Source: JAXDJH01 sp034663635 (GTDB taxonomy: Bacteria > Actinomycetota > CADDZG01 > WHSQ01). From it: a stretch of 64,000 nt of DNA. Each line of letters opens with the position of its first letter. Position 1 is the stretch's first letter. Shown piece by piece: positions 33,684-39,989 of the stretch. The position numbers and the translations under genes are program-made. Location: NCBI GenBank assembly GCA_034663635.1, contig JAXDJH010000013.1:124001-188000 (forward strand). Reading direction: 5' to 3'. The notes beneath the pieces are model-generated. The model was given only the letters and a program-made list of their open reading frames with translations. It was not told the origin of the DNA and ran no database searches.

Positions 33684-34714
33684 TCGTCGTCCTCGTCGTC
33701 TTCGCGCTTGCGTCGCACCTTCAGATACATGTACTTCCCATCCTGCTCGATGCGTTCGATCTCGCCTCGGCTTCGGAGATAAGCAAGGTGGGCCAGGGCC
33801 TCCCCGATCGCCAAGCGATGCGCGAAGTCCAGAAGATCTGCCCCGAAGATGGCCTCGGTTATCTGCTCTGCCGTCTTCGGTTCGTGCCTGATCACCTGCA
33901 AGATCGCTCCCAATCTCCGATCGTGATGACGCTCTACCACTCGGGCGCGCTCGGCCCCATCCTCGAATGGCCGGCCGTGTCCGGGGAGGACCACCTCGGG
34001 GGCGAGCTCCGCAACCTTTTGAAGCGACTTCAGGAAATCGCCCAGCGGGTCCTGGTCGCCCCTGCGGAAATCGATGTGAGGCGTGATCGAAGGAAGGAGG
34101 TGGTCGCCCGAGATCATCAGCTTGTCCGAAGCCGACCAGAGGCAGATATGGGACCGAGCATGGCCCGGCGTGTAGACGACCTCCCAGGTGCGCTCCCCGA
34201 TCGTGAACCTTTCGCCGTCGGTAACCGTCCGACTCGGCTCGATGACCTCGGAGACGTAGGGCCGCCAATCTTCGTAGCGAGTGATCTCCTCCACGACCCG
34301 GGCCTCGACACCGTGGTCGTCGAACATCTCCTTTAGTCCTTCGATGATCTTCTCTGGGTTGCGGTAGACCTCGAGATCCTCGGGCGCGGTCTCATGCATC
34401 ACGAGCTCGGCCCCCGACTCCTTCACGAATCGCCCGGCCATTCCGTAGTGATCGATGTGGGCATGGGTGACGATCAGCCGGGTCACATCGGTGGGCGCCA
34501 CGTCGCAAGCAGCCAGTTCGGCGACCACATGGTCCCAGCCGTGATCGGCCTCATCGTCGGGAAAGAACAGCCCACAGTCGACGAGAGTCGCCCCGCCGGG
34601 ATCCTGGATCAGATAACAGTTGACGCGGTCTAGACCAGGAAACGGGAGCGGGAGTAGGAGCCGGAAGACGCCCGGCGCAGGTTCGCGGCGCCGGTGCTCG
34701 ATCGGCTTCGTCAC
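33680..34714 (-). CDS. MBL-fold metallo-hydrolase with C-terminal winged-helix region
   Basis: A 344-residue enzyme. Metal ligands are in VTHAHIDHYG (HxHxDH), YTPGHARSH, ISGDHLLP and VVLPGHGRPF, so the dinuclear site is complete. The last 80 residues (TAEQITEAIFG and ALAHLAYLRSRGEIER) look like the winged-helix-like extension of LACTB2-type hydrolases. The end is a charged Arg/Glu/Asp tail. The GTG start overlaps the dodecin stop. Thioester or lactone hydrolysis is likely, but RNA cleavage as in LACTB2 is also possible. Confidence 0.87.
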   Translation of the reverse strand: MTKPIEHRRREPAPGVFRLLLPLPFPGLDRVNCYLIQDPGGATLVDCGLFFPDDEADHGWDHVVAELAACDVAPTDVTRLIVTHAHIDHYGMAGRFVKESGAELVMHETAPEDLEVYRNPEKIIEGLKEMFDDHGVEARVVEEITRYEDWRPYVSEVIEPSRTVTDGERFTIGERTWEVVYTPGHARSHICLWSASDKLMISGDHLLPSITPHIDFRRGDQDPLGDFLKSLQKVAELAPEVVLPGHGRPFEDGAERARVVERHHDRRLGAILQVIRHEPKTAEQITEAIFGADLLDFAHRLAIGEALAHLAYLRSRGEIERIEQDGKYMYLKVRRKREDDEDDE

Positions 34715-34920
34715 TCGTGGAGTCGCTCTTTGATGATGAAGTTGATCCGAACTTCGACACGGAAAACGGGCTCACCATCCTCGACGTGGCCGGTGATGCT
34801 TTTCACCTCGAACGTCGTGAGGCCCTGGAGCGTGAGGCTAGCCCTGTGGACCGCGGAAGCCACCGCCTCTTCGATAGAGGAAGCCGTTGCCGTGAGATCG
34901 AGCGCCTTTTCCACCGACAT
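34711..34920 (-). CDS. Dodecin family protein (copy 2)
   Basis: A 69-residue dodecin: VEKALDLTATASSIEEAV as first strand and helix, HRASLTLQGLTTFEV, then ITGHVEDGEPVFRVEVRINF. It differs clearly from the copy at 8693. The ATG at 34920 is the normal dodecin start, eight bases after a strong hairpin whose 3' arm (GAAGGGGG) is the only Shine-Dalgarno-like stretch. An in-frame ATG at 34953 would place the hairpin inside the coding region. Its stop overlaps the MBL gene, so it opens the dodecin-MBL-hutI-marR-catalase run. Confidence 0.85.
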   Translation of the reverse strand: MSVEKALDLTATASSIEEAVASAVHRASLTLQGLTTFEVKSITGHVEDGEPVFRVEVRINFIIKERLHE

Positions 34921-34927
34921 AAGGAAA

Positions 34928-34950
34928 ACCCCCTTCGAGTTGAAGGGGGT
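34928..34950 (-). promoter_or_regulatory. Hairpin before the dodecin start: attenuator, terminator or ribosome-site lock
   Basis: ACCCCCTTC (34928-34936) and GAAGGGGGT (34942-34950) are perfect inverted repeats around a five-base loop. Read on the minus strand the stem is followed by a short T run, as in an intrinsic terminator, and then by the dodecin ATG eight bases later. The 3' arm is also the only possible ribosome site. It may end an upstream transcript, attenuate readthrough, or hide the site. Confidence 0.55.
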
Positions 34951-34981
34951 CATCCTAGGAGGGAGGAGGAACTGCTGTGCT

Positions 34982-35030
34982 GCAGGTGGTGCGGGAGGTG
35001 AAGCAGGTGGTGCGGGAGGTGAAGCAGGTG
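34982..35030. repeat. 21-base tandem repeat, 2.3 copies
   Basis: The unit GCAGGTGGTGCGGGAGGTGA plus one A occurs at 34982-35002 and 35003-35023 without mismatch, followed by seven more matching bases. The unit length is a multiple of three. On the minus strand one frame reads a Pro/Ala pattern (PASPPAPPASPPAPP), on the plus strand Gly/Ala. No complete gene was found around it. Confidence 0.85.
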
Positions 35031-35231
35031 CTACAGGGAACGGGATATCGGGGAGGAAAAAGTTGGGGTGCGGTGACAAACTGCCTTGGTCCGTGCGTTT
35101 ACTCGCATCTGCTTGCGAGCGCCCTTCACGAGGATGTCGTGAGAGATCGCAAGCCACCACTTGGCTGCGGACACCTTGAGAGCGGCGTCACGAGGCCCTG
35201 ACATCCAGGCGCAAGATCGGTCGCTGTTCAT
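35031..35231 (-). CDS. Possible small basic protein, unrecognised
   Basis: An open frame of 66 codons begins at an ATG with AAGGA eight bases upstream. The peptide has a Trp-rich hydrophobic stretch (AAKWWLAISHDILVKG) followed by a basic stretch (ARKQMRVNARTK). It ends where the tandem repeat begins. I know no matching family. It could be a real small protein transcribed ahead of the dodecin, or a chance frame. Confidence 0.22.
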   Translation of the reverse strand: MNSDRSCAWMSGPRDAALKVSAAKWWLAISHDILVKGARKQMRVNARTKAVCHRTPTFSSPISRSL

Positions 35232-35431
35232 TCCGGTGTCCTTTCCGTCTGTTTCTCGTTCGGGAGGTCCATGAAGCATTCGCTGGTCCATGGGTTCTGC
35301 GTCTCGCCGAACGTTCCTTCCCCCGTTTAGGAAAAAAATGGGCTCTGACCAGGCAAAACGCGTACTTATGTCCGATTCGTCGGAAAGAATTTCGAGCAGG
35401 GAGACGCGCCCTCAGGGAGAACCATCAAGTC

Positions 35432-35926
35432 ATGAAGGTTCGACGTTCGATCGCCCTCGCGGCCGCTCTCACGAGCGGCCTGCTTTCATTGACGGCCGCG
35501 TCGAGCGCTGAAGCTCGGCCCTGCGGGGCCGCGACCGAGCTGAGGACCTACACGGTGACGGCGGAGCTCCCCAAGACGACCTACAAGATGGGCGAGACCG
35601 TTCCGGTCAGCATCACGGTCATGATGCCGGGGCCCAATGATCCTGTGACCGAGCAGCCCTTCACTTCGCCGACCTATGTGCCGGCGGAGGGCGTCGAGAC
35701 CGGAGCTACCTTCTACACGAGCGACAACGACTTACCGGTGTTCGGCCGTGGCGTCACCGACCAGAACGGCGAGTCCCTCGTGAAGGTCAAGCTCACCCGT
35801 GGTCAACCGGTCCGGAAGGTGTACGCGTCTATCTCCGCCCAGAAGTGGACCAACCGTGGCGGATGCCCGGACATCGTTCAGACCGGATACCAGGACTACC
35901 CGGAGTTCTTCACCCTCAAGAAGTAG
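35432..35926 (+). CDS. Small secreted protein of unknown function
   Basis: A 164-residue protein with a signal peptide (MKVRRSIALAAALTSGLLSL, cleavage near SSAEA). The mature part is beta-rich and contains YKMGETVPVSITVMMPG, a pattern often seen in single immunoglobulin-like domains. It has two cysteines (PCGAA and GGCPD) that could form one disulfide. I do not recognise the family. It stands alone, converging on the glutamate dehydrogenase gene with two bases between the stops. Confidence 0.75.
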   Translation: MKVRRSIALAAALTSGLLSLTAASSAEARPCGAATELRTYTVTAELPKTTYKMGETVPVSITVMMPGPNDPVTEQPFTSPTYVPAEGVETGATFYTSDNDLPVFGRGVTDQNGESLVKVKLTRGQPVRKVYASISAQKWTNRGGCPDIVQTGYQDYPEFFTLKK

Positions 35927-35928
35927 CT

Positions 35929-37248
35929 CTAGACGTAGCCGCGGATCTCGGCTGCGTGAGCCACCCGCTCCACCGCGATGTCGAACGCGGCCTCGCGAAG
36001 CGTTGTCTTGTCGTCCTCGGATCGGGCGAACACGTGTTGGGTGGCCGTGCTCATCCGTTTCTGTAGCTCTGAATTCACCTGCTCGAGCTCCCAGCGGAAC
36101 TGTTGGATGTTCTGGACCCACTCGAAATAGGAGACGGTCACTCCCCCGGTGTTGGCGAGGATGTCCGGCACTACCGGGATCCCTCGGTCGTTGAGGATCT
36201 TGTCGGCCGAAGGAGTCGTCGGGCCGTTCGCGGCCTCCATCAGCAGCTTCGTCTTTAGTTTCGAAGCGTTCTCGGAGTGGATGACCCCTTGGATGGCCGC
36301 CGGGATGAGGATGTCGCACTCGACCTCTAGAACATCCTCGTTCGAGACCGCGTCGCCCTCGGGATAGCTATTGACCGAGATCTCCGCCTTCTGGTGCTTC
36401 GCCACGGCGTCGATGTCTAGACCCTTGGGGTTGTAAGTCCCGCCACCGACATCCGAGACGGCAACAACCTTCGCTCCCGCCTCTGCGGCGAGAACCGCGG
36501 TCCAGAAACCGACGTTGCCGAATCCCTGGATCGCAACCGTCGCGCCTTTGAAGTTGATACCGACGCGCTTCGCGGCCTCGAGGGTGCACATCACGACGCC
36601 TCGCCCGGTTGCCTCCTCGCGTCCAGGCGATCCACCGAGCTCTACCGGCTTGCCGGTAACGATCCCCGGTGTGTAGCCCATCTTCTGTCCGTAAGCGTCC
36701 ATCATCCACGCCATCGTCTGAGCGTTAGTGCCCATGTCGGGGGCCGGGATATCGCGGTTGACGCCGATGACGTAGGAGATCATCGCGGTGAATCGCCGCG
36801 TCATCCGTTGGAGCTCGTCGGGAGACATGAGGCCGGGCTCGCACTGCACCCCGCCCTTAGCCCCACCGAACGGGACGTCGATCAGAGCGTTCTTCCACGT
36901 CATCAAAGCGGCGAGCGCTCTGACCTCATCGAGGTCGGCGGACTCGTGGTAGCGGATTCCGCCCTTATAGGGGCCGCGAGCACCGTTGTGTTGGATGCGG
37001 TAGCCGCGGAACACGGTGATCGATCCATCGTCCATCCGGACGGGCACCTGCACCGCGAGCTCGCGGTAGGAGCTCGCCAGGATCTCGCGCCGATGATCGT
37101 TAAGCCCAAGCCTGTCCGCCGAACCGTGGAAGAAGAAGGTCGCCGCTTCGAAGGGCGACATGTCATCGGAAGCAACGCGGGGACGAGGAGCGGCCCCCGC
37201 GGCCTTCGCTTGCTCGTGCCGAGCCCTCTTATCTTCGGTAACAGCCAC
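35929..37248 (-). CDS. gdhA: Glutamate dehydrogenase (Glu/Leu/Phe/Val dehydrogenase family)
   Basis: A 439-residue oxidoreductase that interconverts glutamate with 2-oxoglutarate and ammonia. The substrate region has GPYKGGIRYH and the catalytic Lys in DVPFGGAKGGV, with RDIPAPDMGT following. The nucleotide-binding domain starts VAIQGFGNVG. The C-terminal part has DILANTGGVTVSYFEW, typical of hexameric GDH. It starts at GTG with AAGGGGG six bases upstream. About 28 N-terminal residues precede the conserved core. The coenzyme preference cannot be set by eye. Confidence 0.92.
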   Translation of the reverse strand: MAVTEDKRARHEQAKAAGAAPRPRVASDDMSPFEAATFFFHGSADRLGLNDHRREILASSYRELAVQVPVRMDDGSITVFRGYRIQHNGARGPYKGGIRYHESADLDEVRALAALMTWKNALIDVPFGGAKGGVQCEPGLMSPDELQRMTRRFTAMISYVIGVNRDIPAPDMGTNAQTMAWMMDAYGQKMGYTPGIVTGKPVELGGSPGREEATGRGVVMCTLEAAKRVGINFKGATVAIQGFGNVGFWTAVLAAEAGAKVVAVSDVGGGTYNPKGLDIDAVAKHQKAEISVNSYPEGDAVSNEDVLEVECDILIPAAIQGVIHSENASKLKTKLLMEAANGPTTPSADKILNDRGIPVVPDILANTGGVTVSYFEWVQNIQQFRWELEQVNSELQKRMSTATQHVFARSEDDKTTLREAAFDIAVERVAHAAEIRGYV

Positions 37249-37338
37249 GCTGACCCCCTTTTCCGCCGAGGGTCAGATTACTGAAAGCCCTGGTCGGGGG
37301 CTAGTTGGTTGGCGTCGATACCAGGATTGCAGCCTGAG

Positions 37339-38382
37339 TCACGCTGAAGCGGCCATCTCGTTGGACGTCACGTGGTTGAAGGCATTGACCACTATCGGAT
37401 CGAACTGGGTTCCCGCGCTCCGATTTACCTCTCCCACCGCCTCTCGCACCGACCAAGCCTTCTTGTAGGGGCGGTTCGAGGTGAGAGCGTCGAACACATC
37501 GGCGACCGCAACGATGCGACCCACCAATGGGATCTCCTCGCCCGCGAGTCCCCTTGGGTAACCCGTTCCATCCCAGCGCTCGTGATGCGTCATCGCGATC
37601 TCCTCAGCGACACGTAGGACATGTGACCCACCATCTCGAAGGATCTCGGCCCCCTGGGTCGTGTGGGTCTTCATCACATCGAACTCCTCCGGGGTCAGCC
37701 GGCCGGGCTTCAACAGGATCGAATCCGGGATCCCGATCTTGCCAACGTCGTGGAGGGGGGCCGCTCGAAAGATGATTGCGGCCTCCTCTTGGTCGATTCC
37801 CAACTGACGAGAGATCGCGGCCGCCATGGCAGCGACACGCCGGGTGTGTTCACCCGTGTCATCGTCGCGATGCTCGGCCGCGATGGCGAGGCGCTTGACC
37901 ATGTCGAGGTGCGCGGCTTCGAGGTCCGCAGTCCGCTCACTGACCTTGCGTTCGAGCTCCAGCTGATGATCGGCCTGGCGTTTGTACATCATGCGGCCAC
38001 CGAGCAAGTTCTTGACGCGCTGAGTGACCTCGAGCATGTCGAAAGGCTTCGCGACGAAGTCGGTCGCGCCGACCATCAACGCGCGACGTCGGGTTTCCAG
38101 CGTCGCGTCTGCCGTGACCACCAGGATGGGCATGAATTCATCGAGGAACGTGGGCGTAACGCGGGAGAGGAACTCGAAGCCGTCCATCTCGGGCATGTGT
38201 AGATCCAACAGGATCAGATCGGGCTTGTAGTCGGGTACCAACTCCAGAGCCTTGGTGGCATCGTCCATCGAAAGCACGTTGTCGAATCCCGCGGCGAGCA
38301 GCATCCGTTCGAGCAACCGAAGGTTCACCGGGTTGTCGTCGATGCTCAGGATCCGCTGGGAGCCCAATTCGTCGACCGTCAT
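37339..38382 (-). CDS. Response regulator with HD-GYP c-di-GMP phosphodiesterase domain
   Basis: A 347-residue RpfG-like protein. The receiver (about residues 8-125) has LSIDDNPVNLRLL, the phospho-Asp in LILLDLHMPEMDG and Lys in VAKPFD. The HD-GYP domain has GEHTRRVAAM, HDVGKIGIPD, HHERWDGTGYPRGL and ADVFDALTSNRPYKKAW, so the metal site and GYP motif are complete. Phosphorylation would control c-di-GMP hydrolysis. Its ATG overlaps the stop of the GAF hybrid kinase, the likely phosphate donor. Confidence 0.93.
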   Translation of the reverse strand: MTVDELGSQRILSIDDNPVNLRLLERMLLAAGFDNVLSMDDATKALELVPDYKPDLILLDLHMPEMDGFEFLSRVTPTFLDEFMPILVVTADATLETRRRALMVGATDFVAKPFDMLEVTQRVKNLLGGRMMYKRQADHQLELERKVSERTADLEAAHLDMVKRLAIAAEHRDDDTGEHTRRVAAMAAAISRQLGIDQEEAAIIFRAAPLHDVGKIGIPDSILLKPGRLTPEEFDVMKTHTTQGAEILRDGGSHVLRVAEEIAMTHHERWDGTGYPRGLAGEEIPLVGRIVAVADVFDALTSNRPYKKAWSVREAVGEVNRSAGTQFDPIVVNAFNHVTSNEMAASA

Positions 38383-39989
38383 GATGTCGCTCCGATCATT
38401 TCGAAAGACTCCTCGACGGCAGCCATCAACTCAGCGAGGTCCAGGGGCTTACGTATGAACTTCGCAGCCCCGGCTGCGAGGACTCTTCTCTCGATGACCT
38501 TGTCGTCCTCGACGGTCACCACCAGCACCCGGATCGACGCGGTTCGCGGATCGCCTTTGAGCTGCGCCAGCACCTCTTCGCCGTTCAGCTCCGGCATGTT
38601 GAGGTCGAGCAAGATGAGATCGGGAAGTTCCGAGCGAGCGAACTCGAGCCCTGATACCGGATCAGCGGCTATCTCGAGCTCGATGTCGTTGCGCTTCGCC
38701 AGCAGCCCGGCCACGAGACGAAGGTTGCTGGGGTTGTCGTCGATGTACAGGACGCGTAGAGGGTCGCCCGCGCGTCCGGATGCTGCCGGCTGGCCGGTTT
38801 CGTCGAGCCGCACGATCGCGCCGATCCCGCGATCGGCGTCCGAAACGAGTTCGAGGGTGCCTCGCATCGACTCGACGAGACCCTTCGCGAGCGTCAGACC
38901 AAGCCCAAGGCCGTCGGCCGACTCGAACGGTTCGAAGAGGCGTTCGAGCTCCCCCTCGTCAAGTGACGGGGCCCCATTCCAAACCTGCAGAGACACCGTC
39001 CCGTCCGAGCGCATGCCTTGGATGGAGACCTTGCCCGTCCCGTGATGAAACGCGTTAGCGGCGAGCTCCCTAACTACCCGAGCGAGCTGATCATGATCGG
39101 CAACGACGCTGAGGCCGGTTGGTACATCGATCTGGATCTGACTCAACCTGTCCGGCTCTTGAAGCAGCAGCTTCTCGAGTCCATCGGTAACCACCGAAGT
39201 CAATTCGACGCGGGCTAGATGCAATGGAGCTCTGCCCTCGACAGCACGGGACACGCCCAGAGCGTTGTCTGCCATGTCGACCAGCCGTCCGGCTGCCGTC
39301 AGGATCTCGTCGACATCGGCCCGCTGCTCTTCATCGGAGAGCGAATCCTTCAACAATTGGCCGAAGCCCAGGATCGAGTTGAGTGGGGTTCGAAACGCAT
39401 GATTCATCCGAGACAGGAACTGGTCTTTCGCCTTGCTGATCTCCTCGGCCCCTGCCCGCGCCTGCTCGATCAGCTCCTCACGACTTGCTGCTTCTTGGAG
39501 GGCGGATCGAAGCTCAAGCTCGTCAACCACTAGGGCTGCGAGATCCATCAACATCCTTTGCTGATCTCGATCGATCGTTCGAGGCTCCGTGTCGATGATG
39601 CACAGCGTTCCTAGGTTGAATCCCCCCGTCGTGCGCAGCGGTGCTCCCGCGTAGAAGCGGATCCCCGGCTCACCCGTGACCAAAGGGTTGTTCGCAAAAC
39701 GCGGATCTGAGGTGGCGTCCGGGATCACGAAGACCCCCTCGTGAAGGATCGCGTGAGCGCAGAAGGAGACGTCGCGGGTTGTCTCGGTCACTTCGAGACC
39801 GAAACAGGACTTGAACCACTGACGGTCCTGGTCGACAAGGGAGACGAGAGCGATAGGAACTTTGAAGATCTCGCGAGCCAGTTTCGCTATCCGATCGAAC
39901 CTTTCCTCGGGAGCAGAGTCCATGATCTCGAAAGCTCGAAGTGCCTCTAACCGTTGATCTTCGTCTGGTGGAAACGGAGCGCGACTCAT
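38379..39989 (-). CDS. Soluble GAF-histidine kinase-receiver hybrid
   Basis: A 536-residue cytoplasmic hybrid kinase. A GAF domain (about 20-155) is followed by a coiled linker and a HisKA domain in which the usual SHELRTPL reads NHAFRTPLNSILGFG; the His is kept. The ATPase domain (about 300-400) has RELAANAFHHG and GLGLGLTLAKGL but is short and divergent. A receiver (about 415-530) has LYIDDNPSNLRLV and LILLDLNMPELNG. It overlaps the gene before and after it by four bases, forming one signalling operon with the membrane kinase and the HD-GYP regulator. Confidence 0.9.
   Translation of the reverse strand: MSRAPFPPDEDQRLEALRAFEIMDSAPEERFDRIAKLAREIFKVPIALVSLVDQDRQWFKSCFGLEVTETTRDVSFCAHAILHEGVFVIPDATSDPRFANNPLVTGEPGIRFYAGAPLRTTGGFNLGTLCIIDTEPRTIDRDQQRMLMDLAALVVDELELRSALQEAASREELIEQARAGAEEISKAKDQFLSRMNHAFRTPLNSILGFGQLLKDSLSDEEQRADVDEILTAAGRLVDMADNALGVSRAVEGRAPLHLARVELTSVVTDGLEKLLLQEPDRLSQIQIDVPTGLSVVADHDQLARVVRELAANAFHHGTGKVSIQGMRSDGTVSLQVWNGAPSLDEGELERLFEPFESADGLGLGLTLAKGLVESMRGTLELVSDADRGIGAIVRLDETGQPAASGRAGDPLRVLYIDDNPSNLRLVAGLLAKRNDIELEIAADPVSGLEFARSELPDLILLDLNMPELNGEEVLAQLKGDPRTASIRVLVVTVEDDKVIERRVLAAGAAKFIRKPLDLAELMAAVEESFEMIGATS

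Larger units (their letters stand above)
34921..35431. other. 511-base gap between dodecin copy 2 and a secreted protein
   Basis: This is the only gene-poor stretch over 300 bases. From left to right it holds a perfect 9-bp hairpin (34928-34950), a purine-rich run AGGAGGGAGGAGGA (34956-34969), a 21-base tandem repeat (34982-35030), a possible 66-codon minus-strand frame (35031-35231) and about 200 bases leading to the gene at 35432. No tRNA-like cloverleaf was found. Confidence 0.6.

Noticed and set aside
33684..34268. In-frame upstream extension of hutI
   Set aside because: It overlaps the MBL gene in another frame and has no imidazolonepropionase homology.
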